From Phytophthora hibernalis (Eukaryota; Oomycota; Peronosporomycetes; Peronosporales; Peronosporaceae): a DNA stretch of 64,000 nt. Shown in pieces: positions 44,373 to 55,846 of this stretch. Positions within the stretch are counted from its first letter, which is position 1; the number at the start of each line of letters is the position of its first letter. The notes beneath the pieces are model-generated. The model worked only from the letters and a program-made list of their open reading frames with translations. It was not told the origin of the DNA and searched no databases. The position numbers and the translations under genes were made by a program. The stretch covers positions 62,001 through 126,000 of the forward strand of contig JAAKBF010000123.1 in the NCBI GenBank assembly GCA_012656075.1, read 5' to 3'.

Positions 44373-45218
44373 TCACGTGAGACGAGGCTCCGCTATCGAA
44401 CAACCACGATGATGGCGTTGCTTCCGCCGCAGAGAACAGGAACTCATCTTTGCTACCTTGTACATTGCCATTCGGGCAGTCAACTTGAATGTGGACTTGA
44501 TACCCGCAAGAAAAACACTTCCCACGAATTTCATCAGTGCCATTTTGATTACACCGTCCTCGTGCAGATCCACGGTTGCCCCGTCCACCGCGTTCACCTC
44601 GACCACCATATCCACGGCCAACGTGACCGCGTCCTTAGTTGTTCGCCCCGTTATGACTATTACCTTGCCCTCTCCACTATGGCGATTATGGGTAAATGCC
44701 TGGAAAACCGTTTCTCCTTTTTCTCTCTTCTGCAAAGTGGCAAATTCTCTGCGCAACATCTCTTTCGCGTCTAGCAGCGATACATTGCCATGTGCTTCGA
44801 TTATTTTTACCATGCCGTCGTATTCTTGGGTCAGATTGCCAAGAAGGACGACCATTCGCTCGTCCTTGGCAAGCGTTTCTCCCACAGCAGTTAGCATTAG
44901 GCAGATGTCGTCAAACGACATCAGGTGGTCCATGAGACTGCCACCAGCAGGCACCTCAAAATCATGCAGCTCCTTTCTTAGCTGTACCCGATTGTGCAAA
45001 TTTTGCTTCACAAAAATCGCGAAGGACCCCCACGCCTGAGCTGCTGATGTGGCATCACGGACCAGGGTCTGGTAAGTCGGACCCAGAACCTTGACCAGCA
45101 TACCAAGTGCCTTCATGTCCGTGGCTTTGCATTCGAGGGTGTCTCTCTGTGCGGCTTGATCGGGCTTGAGGTCAACGTGACTTAGCAAGTTCTTACCTTT
45201 CGTGCACAAAACTTCCAC
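44373..45218 (-). CDS. copia gag (UBN2-like) running into protease region
   Basis: A 281-codon open frame has the copia gag pattern (LVKVLGPTYQTLVRDATSAA, AWGSFAIFVKQNLHNRVQLR, FDDICLMLTAVGETLAKDER). In the next frame a zinc knuckle CFSCGYQVHIQVDC near 44490 is followed by WLFDSGASSHVMGD near 44385, the protease active site. The frame step near 44600 is missing-base type. The gag part is otherwise intact. Confidence 0.8.
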   Translation of the reverse strand: MEVLCTKGKNLLSHVDLKPDQAAQRDTLECKATDMKALGMLVKVLGPTYQTLVRDATSAAQAWGSFAIFVKQNLHNRVQLRKELHDFEVPAGGSLMDHLMSFDDICLMLTAVGETLAKDERMVVLLGNLTQEYDGMVKIIEAHGNVSLLDAKEMLRREFATLQKREKGETVFQAFTHNRHSGEGKVIVITGRTTKDAVTLAVDMVVEVNAVDGATVDLHEDGVIKMALMKFVGSVFLAGIKSTFKLTARMAMYKVAKMSSCSLRRKQRHHRGCSIAEPRLT

Positions 45219-45278
45219 AAAAAGTAATTGTCGTCGCAGAGGATGTCGTTCGGACCTTGCGACGTTGGGCTCATAACC

Positions 45279-45629
45279 TCAAGAAAATATATTCCTCTGT
45301 AGCTTGGTTTCTTGGAGTTGTGCTCGGTAAGTTGTATATTGGAAAGTGAATGACATTAACGAGATAGAGTTGGTCCTGGTTCAAGACTACTTCCTATTGT
45401 ACTCTCCGTGGGTTTCTTCTTCAACTTGCGCTACGTCCAGCCGCATCAATCTCTATACACACATGAATAGGTAACTCCAACGCCTCGATACCACATGAGA
45501 TCGAGCTTATGATCTTGCTGCCACGTCCAATCCACTAGCACGCAGTTTAACTGCAGTCAGCTGGTAGATAAGCATCCGATCATCGAGTGACGCAACCGCC
45601 TAATCTCTGGAGTTGGCCAACTGCCAACA
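45279..45629 (-). repeat. 5' LTR of copia element
   Basis: It is nearly identical to 40612-40963. Inside it, on the minus strand, GGTTATGAGCCCAACG follows and may be the primer binding site. The ATGCG duplication lies just outside at 45630-45634. Confidence 0.88.
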
Positions 45630-45720
45630 ATGCGATACCTCCCGCAGGAACAATCGCAATTTGAACTTTGTTATCATAAGCTAAATTAACCAGAGCACGC
45701 AAATATTAGATGGAAATCGG

Positions 45721-46204
45721 ACTGAAATACAAACTAGGTAACGTTTCTCCCAAATAACGTTATTTTAACTAAATAACTCAATGCTATTTCGAAAGGGAGT
45801 TAGTTGTTTTAACTCCGGATAAGTCGGCCAACTGTACCTCCCAGGATTTATTTGAGCTGGAATATTTTAAGGTTTTGCAATCCAATCACAAACTGCTGGC
45901 CCATAGTTGAATCTGTGTGCGCACAAAACACTGGGTGTCCTTGCAAATAAGACCGACACGCTGTGTTGCAACACCCGCACCGTCCGAGAGAGCATTCTTT
46001 ACAGGCGTAAACACTGTTATGGCACGACGGTGTACTCTCGCACCGGAGCTGGTGCGTGACATCGTCTTCCTGTCCGAGAACGCTCGTGAGGCTCAGAAGT
46101 ACAATGGTTCAGATAGTCAGAAGTACGCTTGCCGTCTTGCAAATATGAAGAAATTTATGGGTTTACTGAAACTAAGATATAAATGATCTGAAGCGAGAAT
46201 AGCT
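45721..46204. other. Unassigned insert or intron between armadillo pieces
   Basis: This stretch interrupts armadillo coding sequence. It contains a short plus-strand frame (ATG at 46019, MARRCTLAPELVRDIVFLSE, ending 46186) of unknown type. Near 45740-45820 are repeated AACGTTATTT/TTAACT words. It may be a further insertion or an intron, and no duplication was found. Confidence 0.3.
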
Positions 46205-46789
46205 CTACTTACTCCGAAATAACTTTTCTGAGTTTTTAAATACTTTCTCCAACGTTGACAGCCCTAGTCTCCCGATCGTTTCCATCTTCAAGAAGAGACA
46301 TGATAAGTGGACCCATGCGATACTATCAATACTACCCCTTTCGCGGGATATGTTTGCCAAAGCCGACGCAACGTGCTTACTTGCTTTATTAAATCCGCTT
46401 CGAAGGAGCGCTGCGAGAACCGGGATTGCTGTACTTTCCATCATGACGATACAGACCCGCATTCGAGACCAAATCCCCTAGAGTACAAGCTGATTCACTC
46501 TGTTTGGCATCGGTTCCGTCTTGAAGAATGTTCAAAACAGGTAAAACTGCAATGGAACGAACAAGTTTAATTCGGGTCACATCAAGCTTTGCCAACCTAG
46601 CCAGCGCTCGAGCTGATTGAATCCTTTTGTGACCATTGCCCTTTTAAGAAGCTCGGCAAAGAGCACGACAGCTCCTTCTCGCAAGATGAATGCTTGACTA
46701 CAATCGTCGTCAGCTAAACTGTTATAGCAATAGCTCGTGATCAGTACCTCACTCTACCACTATTAAGCTAATCGTGGTATGAAAGGCAC

Positions 46790-48770
46790 TCTTAAAAGGG
46801 GAAGGTGAGGGAATTATTCAAATATAGTAAAATTAAGGTATTTGTACTGGAATGATTTGGCCAAATGTTAAGTTGGAAGTGTTTCTTGCTAATATCGCCT
46901 CGTACTGGCAAGTGTTGCTGCCAAATTCAGTCGTTCTGAGTGCAAGAATACAGTACAATGCTGTAGAAATTAAGCTATCAACCCACGACTGCACTGTCAA
47001 GGTAATTGAGAGTACAGTTGCCAAACCCCGCTCACTTGAATTTATAATACTGACTTCCAGTTCTCACATGTATCAATACTACATGTAAATACATGTAGCA
47101 TCCGCACCTTACAACATATTTCTTGTCCCGACATTGACTGTGCTCATGGTCGCCAAGTCTGCCGCAAGTGTAAGGTAAAAGTGGTGGTTGTGAACGACGA
47201 GTACTTTAAGGGAGAATTCCTAGGAGAAGTCAGAGGACTTTCCTGAATGCCTCGTTAATGGTGGACCTTGTAGTCACATTAGGTCAACGGGGGTTATTGG
47301 TTGCGGAGCTTTCCTCGTACACAACAACACTTGATCACTCTCGATTCTCATTCAAACCACGTGTCTTGTATCTGCATCTATTTTAATAATACGTCATTGC
47401 AGAGCTGTACGCCACCCTGAGACTCAGGGCTCGGAAAATAAAATATAAAATTGTACTCGTTTCTCAGAAAAATATTACCTCACTGCAATACCGGCGACGG
47501 CAATAATACATATTGCAGTTATTATTTCAATTTTTTGGTCGTTTTGGCCTTTGAATGGGGTTGGTTCCAAATGAGAATCGTCAAACTGTACGTAGTACTA
47601 ATAGTACTAATTCATTACAAAGGAAAAATCTGCGCGAGCTGGATATTGGAATCACTAAATATGGAAATGAGTCAGTTGGCATGACAATGGAAAGAGATGG
47701 TAGTGTACACAAGAAGGATTTGGGTTGGAGGACCACAGTTTTTGTAGTAAAATGCAATATACTTATTACGGGGTCAATTTCATATTTTACGGAAACCTTG
47801 GTTTGTCTATAATAAGTAATTCCGTCAATATAATACTATAGTTATTATATTATAATTGTTTTTACCGAGCCCTGTGACCAGCGCCTACATCCACCAAGAC
47901 TGCGTAACAAATCTTATTTAAAGCTGGAGCAAATACAAATGGTCCTCGATCGTCGATGAAATCTAGTGCGTACGAAACATCAACAGCTTACCCCGCACCT
48001 CCAAGAAGTAGCTGGTACATTATACGGCCCTTCAGACTTTGTTTTTCTGTGAATTTAACGTTAGTACATCTATGGGACGAAAACATGCGTTCGAGCCCTT
48101 CAGTTACCTGCAGTCGATATGGCCCAAAAGTGGTTCCTGGTGTGAGTATTTTACCTGTAAACACGACCAATCTCTGCTTTAATGGATTTGACTACGCTTC
48201 TTTTTCGCTAGCTCGTTGTTTGACATATTCGATGCTGAACCAGCTACGAATCCACTTTTCTAATCGAAAGTAGGGTGGGCCGTCTACGCTTACAGTATAT
48301 CTAACTGTACATGTTTTTACTGTTAGTAAACATGTCAATGGCTGCAAATCAAGGTAAAATCGAGAAGTTCTATAATTGTTTTCAGTGACTCGGAACTCTT
48401 CAAATTGAAAAGTTTCCTGAGAGATAAAACAACATTCCTGGACTATTTTTGGTGGTAGCGTACGCTTCGGCTGTACAAGTGGTTAATCTGCTCGGCGGCT
48501 TTGAACAGCCGTATTGGTATTGTTTATCGCATTGTGCATTGGTTCCAGGGTTAATCATAAAATCTCATACTTTATATACACTATAACCTGAAACGTACTG
48601 TAAAGTTCATGTTAGTAAGTGTCAAGTGAGGGCCATATAAAGCAAAACAGCCAAGCCTAATCAAACGTAACCTCCTAATCACAAACTCGGTTCATTTTCA
48701 TACCGAAAGTTGAATGTCAAATGTCATTCTTAAAAGGTAAGGTGTGGGAATTTGGTCCAACTTCCCTCTA
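46790..48770. other. Non-armadillo block with imperfect direct repeats at both ends
   Basis: Around 46785-46815 and 48725-48755 the same pattern CTTAAAAGG.AAGGTG.GGGAATT occurs in direct orientation. The block between interrupts armadillo coding sequence and includes a hAT-like MITE. No long frame is recognised. It may be an old retroelement without recognisable genes, or several small insertions. Confidence 0.35.
47425..47875. mobile_element. hAT-like MITE, about 450 bp
   Basis: CAGGGCTCGG at 47425-47434 and its exact complement CCGAGCCCTG at 47866-47875 form inverted ends, and the next few bases (AAA) also agree. The interior is AT-rich and non-coding. CAGGG starts are typical of hAT ends. 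The expected 8-bp duplication is not clear (CTGAGACT against TGACCAGC), so the type is provisional. Confidence 0.45.
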
Positions 48771-48774
48771 TTAA

Positions 48775-50065
48775 CCCCTACGCCCAAGCCGAAAATCGGC
48801 CTTTTCAAATTTCTTGACAAGTTGTACGATACTGCATGTTAAAGACAGTGTTCACTTATTTTTACTATATTTTTGTGTATGTTTTCTGCAAAACGCGACA
48901 TTCGAGCTCTCTGCAAATCCTATTCTATGTTGTACATACAGCATCAAAGAGCCCATCATGCTGTATATATAATACACCCTGATATCGGTTTAGACAGGGA
49001 ATAGATATGCACTTTTTATCAAGAGACCGGACGGGGGCGGATAGAGACAATGACCAAGCGTGTGAAATCAATGGATAGAACATACATTTGCTCACAATAC
49101 AACGATTGCACTCACGGTAACATCAGACAAACAGAATATCATCACTTCTTGTTTCCTTAGTCTACGTTAGTGTCTACCTCTTCGTCGTCCTCAGCTCCCA
49201 CTTCATCGGTCTCAGTTTCCACTTTGTTGCTCTAAGCTTGCTCCACGTCGCCCTCATCGCCCTCGTCTTGATCTTCGTCGCTCTCAACACGCATATGAGC
49301 AGTTGTGATACCTGTGGCGATATAGTACTTTGTGGCTGACCTCGCGTTTCAGGATTGCAAGAAACTGGCTTGGGCGTTGATGGCACTTCCAACCGCCGCA
49401 AAACGCCCTACAATTCTAGTTCGCGACCACGCTTTAGAGTTTCAGATCAATTATCCTGGTTTGTCACGACCTGCAGCACAAAGCATTGATAAAAATCTGC
49501 AATAAGCATACAACGTGTTAGCGTACAACACAACATGTTTCTGACCGCGCAACGCAACGCACCGCATAAAAGCAGCCATTGTCGCCTCCTCTCCGCCCTG
49601 TACTCTATCGTCGTTTGGCTCTCCGCTTCCTTACCACAAGCGCCTCTTTTTCCGACTTTACGTATATCTGTTTGATGGCTGCGCGGGGTAGCCACAAATT
49701 ATGGTGCTCCTAAGACGCCATCTCCCTCCCTATTGCGTCCGTCCAGATACTTCACCAAGCGATGGTCTTGATCTTGGCCTTATCTGCCAGCTTTGTTGGT
49801 CGCCATGCGCGTCCTAGGATGGGTTGGTGTTTTCTGTAAATGAGCGGCAGCCACAGATTCTGAGGAAATAGGGAGGGCTGCGGGTACAGTCTATGAATAC
49901 TTTGATGCCTAGCGGTGTGCATTTGCGGGAACGTCTCGGTTTTGTTAGGATGTGCTTACACTTGATTTCACTATATTTTAGCTGTTTTCCGAGCTAATCC
50001 CTATTAAAACATGTGGTACGTACAACATGTTACATGTTGTACGATACAACGTGTGGGCGTAGGGG
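48775..50065. mobile_element. piggyBac-like element, non-autonomous, with TTAA duplication
   Basis: The ends CCCCTACGCCCA (48775-48786) and TGGGCGTAGGGG (50054-50065) are perfect 12-bp inverted repeats. Both are flanked by TTAA (48771-48774 and 50066-50069), the hallmark of piggyBac. GTTGTACGATAC occurs as a subterminal inverted pair near 48826 and 50034. The 1.29-kb interior lacks the catalytic transposase core. Only a broken minus-strand frame with an acidic segment (VESDEDQDEGDEGDVEQA, near 49240-49290) remains. It sits between armadillo-coding DNA and the 2-kb block. Confidence 0.8.
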
Positions 50066-51941
50066 TTAAATTGGCCTGCTCGTGATGTTGAGTTGAGTTT
50101 TTGCACGTCGGTCCCATAAGTAGAGCGACAAGAGGTGATACTGCCCCGGCAGTCACAATCAGGCTGCGCTTAGCAGCAGTGACAGACAAATTTGCCAAAG
50201 CTGGTGCTGCTTGCTCTTTTGCCCATCGGTTCCGCCATGAATGATCGAAATGCACTGTCGGGCAGCTTCAGCACGTGTTATCACAGCATGCATATCCCTA
50301 TTCATGGCTATATTTTCCAGGGCTCCACTTGCATTGAACTTTTCGCAATCCGGGGCTCCACAAAGTCGTGCTACGAGATGGGAAAGAGTCACTCTCTTTC
50401 CTATTGCGGGTAGTCTACCCACATCGGAAGCCAAAATCGAAACACGTAGTCCGTTGTCACTCTGTCTTTCGGTCACATTTCTTAAAGGCGCTATGAGAGG
50501 AGTCACAGCTTTCGCATCGACTATCATCCGTAAATACAATGCTTGTAACGCAGCGCGACGATCCACACTTTTCCTTATTACTGACTCTCTTTAGTAGCTC
50601 CGTAAGAGGCAGTATCGCTCCTGCACTTGCGATTGCTTCAATACCAGTATTTGAATTCTCGATAGCCCAACGCCTGTGAAGCTTGCCGACGGTAAATAGA
50701 CGAGCCATCTCGAAGAAGAGTCACAAGAGGTAAAATAACTCCGTCACTAATAATTGGAGAGCCATTTCCCGGTTCTGAGCTATATTAGCTACACCTCGAG
50801 TTGCATGCTCCTTTAGTTTATTTGATCAAGACCGAAGAAGCGTAGCATAAAATGGTGTAGCACCTTCACGTAACATTAAAGTCATGGTGGCCTCAGAAAA
50901 GGAATCAATGTTAGCCAGCGCCATTGTGGCGTAGAGCTTCTGAAGTGAAGGAGTGGGATCAAGCACGACATTGCCTTTTTTGTTGTGAGCACTCCGCAAC
51001 ATGCATTGGTCGAGGTAAGCTTAAGTGAACTCAATTATTATGCTGTTCGCTCCTTGACTTCATCAAATGCACAATGGCTCCAGTTTGTTCAATTATTAGT
51101 CTACTTTCGTCACGTTCGACAAGGTGCCCAAGTGCGCTAACTGACCAGAGCAGTTCCATTACCCCACCAATTTTCAATAATTCAATCAAAGGAGCCAATA
51201 AACCAGTACTTCGCAGCGCTACTTGTCCATTCATGACTGCAACGGACACGCAATAGGCCGCCACTTTAACTTCTCTTCTTTGTCACCGTGGCGTAAATCG
51301 CTTGCAATGTAGGCAAATTCGACAGCTGTGGCAATTCGAACCGAACCACGAAGGGTTGCAAGCTCATGGGACGGTAGTAGAACTTTATGAGAGCCTGCCC
51401 TAATCAGACAATCAAGTGTGCACACTTGCGTAACGATGCGTACGGTCCTGATTCACCTGGTTGCATCGTACCGTAACTTTTGTTTTGTAACATTATTTGA
51501 TAAATAACTAGTAGATCTCGCTTTTGTTCAGCAACACCGCCAACGATAATTGCATTGATGAGGTCCACCATTATATTGTCGGTTATCGATATAGAAGAAA
51601 CACTCTGAAACTGGAGATAACGGTCTCAGGTATTTTCTTGAACCGTGGAATAAGTGGAAGAAACGGGGGTTTCACAACATGATCAACCCGACTGTCAACG
51701 GCAATAATTGAGTGTTTGAGCCCTCTCGCCACCTCAGCATACATGTTCTGCAGCAATTATTTCGACACAAATGTACTAGTATGCGTAGCGATTTAATCGC
51801 GTCTGCCATTGATTCAAAGATTCTTCCGGCCTTCACCCGTCCTTTTCCGGTTGCCTGCTTTGTTGGTGGGTTACGCGCTACCTGTCTGTAGCCCCTGTAT
51901 TTGATGACGCCGCGTAGAGTATTCGAGCTCGCTGTTCTCAT

Positions 51942-52874
51942 ATGATCATAAATCTACCAGCACTAACTATTGGCGCTGGCGGCATGTACCGCGTTATCGT
52001 GCAGGTTATAATACCACAAGGCTCCTGGTAGTAATACAAGTCTCTGGGACTGCTATGACCTGCCGTATGTGTCTCTACTACCCAAATCGTGAAGCGGCTT
52101 TACTACCTTATCATTGTATTGGCGTGGACGCGCTGATTGCGATGCATCCATAGTTAATAAAAGTTAGCCCGAAGCCGCTTTGTCTACAATGTAAATGTTC
52201 TCGAATGAAATTGCCGGTTTCTAATAATATGCGGAATGGACTTGTTAATCGCTGTACCGCCTTTTCTGTAGTGACTCGTGGCACGCTACGTTGAACGAGT
52301 CAAATATGATAGCAGTCGTTCCTCATCGCCCAACACTAGTCGCCCTTAAGTCCTAATACCGGTACCGCTAACAGAAACCAAAATCACAAGGTCACTCGTT
52401 TAGAGTGGTACACTGTACCGGAATGTTGGGTGTCCACTATAACTTATAGTAGAGATGTAACAAATTAAATTGTTTCGATTGGCTGGGCATAATCGATTAG
52501 ATTGGCTCGCCGTCTGATCAACTCGCATCACCAATCGGTCGATCCAACTCAAGTCAAATCGATCCCGACTGTTCAAACGACCTGTAAAACCTGATGTTTG
52601 TTACCTAGGAGTAAAAACTTATTCTAACAGGTATCTCGTTTCGACTCTGATTGAGTCGATCGACTCGATACTGTGCACTTATCCGGATCCGAATACGCAG
52701 CAGATCTTTAAACTCATGTACAGGAAGCTTCCAGCGGGAGGAGATCTCCCTCCCCTCGTCCCTTTCACCCCACATTTCCAATCCTTTCCCCATTAGCTTC
52801 TAGCTTAACTGTTTTTAGCAAGCACATTTCGCCTGCCGTTCAGTCTGATTAGTACTCACTAAAACATAGACGAC
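51942..52874. other. No gene; possible left end of hAT element
   Basis: No family is seen. TAGAGATGTAACAAATTAAA near 52449 and many ATCGAT-type words between 52470 and 52680 resemble hAT terminal and subterminal sequence. A matching right end was not found. Confidence 0.3.
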
Positions 52875-55140
52875 GTGAAAGGCATGACTCATACCGACCA
52901 TACGGCAGAAAATGATTGCGAGATTGCCGACGGACGAATCCAAGCAGAAGCAACAGAGTCGGCTACAACGTCGAGTGAACAAAGAACACGAAAGCGCTCT
53001 GACATATGGGACTTGATTGAGGACGTTGGAAATGGTAAGTACAAGTGCAAGTGCTGCGCTCGGGAAGCCAAAGCTTAAGTTTGGAATGCGAAAGCACACA
53101 CAACGATGAGGAATTATCTAGAAAATATCACAAGGGCGAGTATGGCGGTGTAGTAATTTCATCTTCTCGGCAAACTGATTTACTTTGCTACGGCTTTCGG
53201 AGGAGCGTCAAACAGAGAATCGATGGCGAGTTTTCGAAAGCTGACGCCGACAGAGCTCTCGTAGAGTGGGAGGTTGAAAACTCACAACCATTTGCTATCG
53301 TGGAGCAACCTAAGTTTGTTTCCTTCTGCGCTGTACTAGAGCCGTCGTACAAAGCTCCAGTTCGGTAGACCATTTGGCGTCACGTCATCGTAAAATGGAA
53401 ACTGGAGAAGAAAATTACCCGGAAGACAATGATGAGCGAAATTGGCTCGTGCCGAACCAGCATCACAACCGATACGTGGACGTCTGCAGTGAACCGTGGG
53501 TACATGGTTGTGACGTTGTATTGGATTGACGCTAAGTGGGACCTCCGCTCAGAAATTTTAGGGTTTCATAGGGTCGAATACTCACACAGGGTCAACGACT
53601 CGCAGATCATCTGCTCGACGTGGTGAAGGTAATGGACAGTGCGCTATATGCATCATTATAGGCCGTCACCACCGACAATGCCAGTAACAACAAAGTTAAG
53701 GTGGCGCCCATCAACTCGAAACTACCGGAGCAATTCAAAGAGCACACTCAAGCTACAATACCGGCGTCCGCGGCTGCCATGACACCAGTGGGCCAAGAAG
53801 TAGTGGAACCGCGCACCGTAATCCAAGTTCGGTGGTTCTTCAACTTGATATCTATGAAGGCTCAGCGAAATGTTCATTTGTAGATACCAGTATTGGCACA
53901 GTTCGCGACCTCATGAAGAAGATATCAAAGTCGCCGTCGCTAGTGGAAGCACTCCAACGCGTGTGTGTGGTGTTGAATACCAATTTCAGCCAGCCTGAAC
54001 TCGACTGTGTCACGCGCTGGAACAGCACGTGGGTGATGGTGCTAACGGCTCTCAAGCTAAACAAACTAATAAAAGAATTACAACGACGCATCCGCGATCG
54101 TCACGAAGGCTACACCGAGTTCTCCATTTCACCAGGCGACCTCTCGGCTGCTTGCCTTCCATGTAACGTCTAGGAAACCCTTGGCGCGTTTTGCAAGTTT
54201 TTGACTCCGGTAAAAGTGGCTACTACCATGATGTCTGGCAAGAATTATCCCTCCTTCGGCATGGCGGTGGTTGTGTATGAGTTACTCTCAAAACATGCCG
54301 CGAACGTTGTACAGCAATCCACGTCGCGGTACACGGCGGTATGTGCGATGGCTTTCAAGTCAAAGCTTGATAAGTACGATGGGCGGGTCAAAAGTCGCGC
54401 GGCCAAAATTGAAGCCATGCTGGACCCTCGAGCAAAATCATTGCTTTCAAAAGTTGTTGATGACCTAGAAGACATCAAACAGCACGTTCGAGAGGAATAC
54501 GAGGCCATATATGGAGAATCGTTCGAGACTCGGCAGCAAAACACGATCCCACCTCCAGAAAGCAACAGGAAGAGCAAGACGCTGCTCTTGGCGCGGCTCT
54601 GCATCTGCTGATAGATACCAACTTTGGTGACGAGGAATCGGCAACATTTGATGGGTAATTGTTTTCTTCGGAATTGGAGCGCTGGTTAGGGCATCGTGAT
54701 GAGGTCAGTCGCAGTGTTGTACACACTAAACCCGAGGCTCTCGTCGTCCTCGTCCGCCGTGCAATTGCTCAAGGTTGCTCGCTAGGAGCTGCTTGTAGGT
54801 GGTTAAGACGATAAACCCCAAAACAAGGAGCGAGGACGTTTGCACGTGGATGAAATGTCTCGGGGTTTCTCCGAATTCAAATGATGGCGCGTGATTACCT
54901 TGCCGTAATGTCAACTTCCGTTCCCAGTGAACAAGCATTTACTGCTGCTGGGGCCACCGTTATCATTCGGCGCACAAGACTTGGGGACGACGCGGTCTCA
55001 GCTATCTCTGAAATGTAATCATTTTTGAAGTTCAACGAAACCACCATCAAATTAACATCCACGCGTGACGAAAAACAGCATCCAGGCGACGTTTCCATTG
55101 TTCCTCCACACACACCGCGTGGGTGATACACAGCCGGCTA
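52875..55140 (+). pseudogene. hAT transposase, multiply frameshifted
   Basis: The order of motifs is that of a hAT transposase. A BED zinc finger comes first (SDIWDLIEDVGNGKYKCKCC near 53000-53065). Then comes a helical N-terminus (FVSFCAVLEPSYKAPVR), SCRTSITTDTWTSAVNRGYM with WIDAKWDLRSEILGFH (53440-53570), and LDCVTRWNSTWVMVLTALKL near 54000-54060. The end is the dimerisation segment MARDYLAVMSTSVPSEQAFT with the RRTRLGDDAVSAI block (54885-55015). Frame breaks separate each part, so it is inactive. Clear terminal inverted repeats and an 8-bp duplication were not found. Confidence 0.8.
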
Positions 55141-55566
55141 AACTTTTACATGTTAGGTTTGGCATTCAGCTAGTGTTCACGATGTGCGCTTCAACTCACC
55201 GAGTTGTGTCTCACCAACTATGCCGTACTCAGTGAGGCAAAACCCTGCCAGTGCTAAGGCGTAACTGCTCCGACAGCAGCAATTCACCCTCATATGCGCA
55301 GAGGCGTCGCAATACAAATGATGGTCAGGGTCAACTTTTTCAGGTCGCCGCTTAGCTTACTACTCAGAATCTCCATCAGGTTACCGTAATTCTCCAGAAT
55401 TGTTCAGCAAAGAAATCTCAGCGCTCGAGCGAGCCACCGTCATCTGGGAGCGACACTTCTCTGTCGTACCAGGTCGCTCGTCAATTTAGGCAGGATATAA
55501 GCCTCCACAGACTCCAGCGGACTCACCAACAGCGTCATCAGAACGTCGGAGTCGTTGGTGTATTTC

Positions 55567-55817
55567 TGTAGTGGGGCGACGGTCTTCATGACCTGACCAC
55601 GCATCGGGCTGATGGTAAAGAACGACCTCAGCTAAAGCTGGCGTAGGATAAGACTCTGAGGTGGGTAAACTAGTGCAGGTATCACTACAGCAGTGTAAGA
55701 GTACCTGACGAGAGGTTTGACCGATCTCATTCTAAGACTTGCAGACTACAGTACAACCAAGGGTTTACAGGAAACGCCAGCTTCCCTCGTGAGTTTGTTC
55801 AATCGGATTCTACTACA
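55567..55817 (+). repeat. 5' LTR of gypsy element 2
   Basis: It starts TGTAGTGGGGCGACGGTCTTC and ends CTACTACA. It matches 59774-60003 but has a few extra bases at the start and CGAGAGGTTTGAC in the middle that the other copy lacks. ATTTC precedes it. Confidence 0.85.
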
Positions 55818-55846
55818 AAGTTAACTTTAGTGTCCAAGAAAACGTC

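Larger units (their letters stand above)
40612..45629 (-). mobile_element. Ty1/copia LTR retrotransposon inserted in armadillo gene
   Basis: Direct repeats of about 350 bp (40612-40963 and 45279-45629) enclose gag, protease, integrase, reverse transcriptase and RNase H on the minus strand, in copia order. The target duplication ATGCG is exact at 40607-40611 and 45630-45634. On the minus strand the LTR starts TGTTGGCAGTTG. The LTRs are about 97% identical, so it is younger than the gypsy element at 34575-40294. The armadillo frame is continuous across the site with one ATGCG kept. Confidence 0.9.
34412..51941 (-). pseudogene. Armadillo-repeat protein gene split by at least four insertions
   Basis: The coding pieces, in transcription order, are 51941-50070 (N-terminus and repeats, very frame-broken), 46760-46205, about 45720-45635, 40606-40295 and 34574-34412. 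Each holds armadillo-type helices such as AGAILPLTELLK, TGLLAPLIELLKIGGVMELL, KEQAAPALANLSV, AIPVLAALLRSGFNKASKHV, LRALVNLAYDNKVQIAIVPA and SPENHSQIGSAAIKPQIGLL. At the copia site the frame reads on across 45635/40606 with one ATGCG kept. At the gypsy site the frame continues across 40295/34574 as RALGK then LINNSVNWLT. This fixes strand, order and original continuity. A piggyBac element and a 2-kb block separate the first two pieces. The gene's role is unknown. Oomycetes have many armadillo proteins. Confidence 0.75.

Noticed and set aside
46019..46186. Small plus-strand protein MARRCTLAPELVRDIV...
   Set aside because: No family and no conservation evidence. It is mentioned only under the unassigned stretch.
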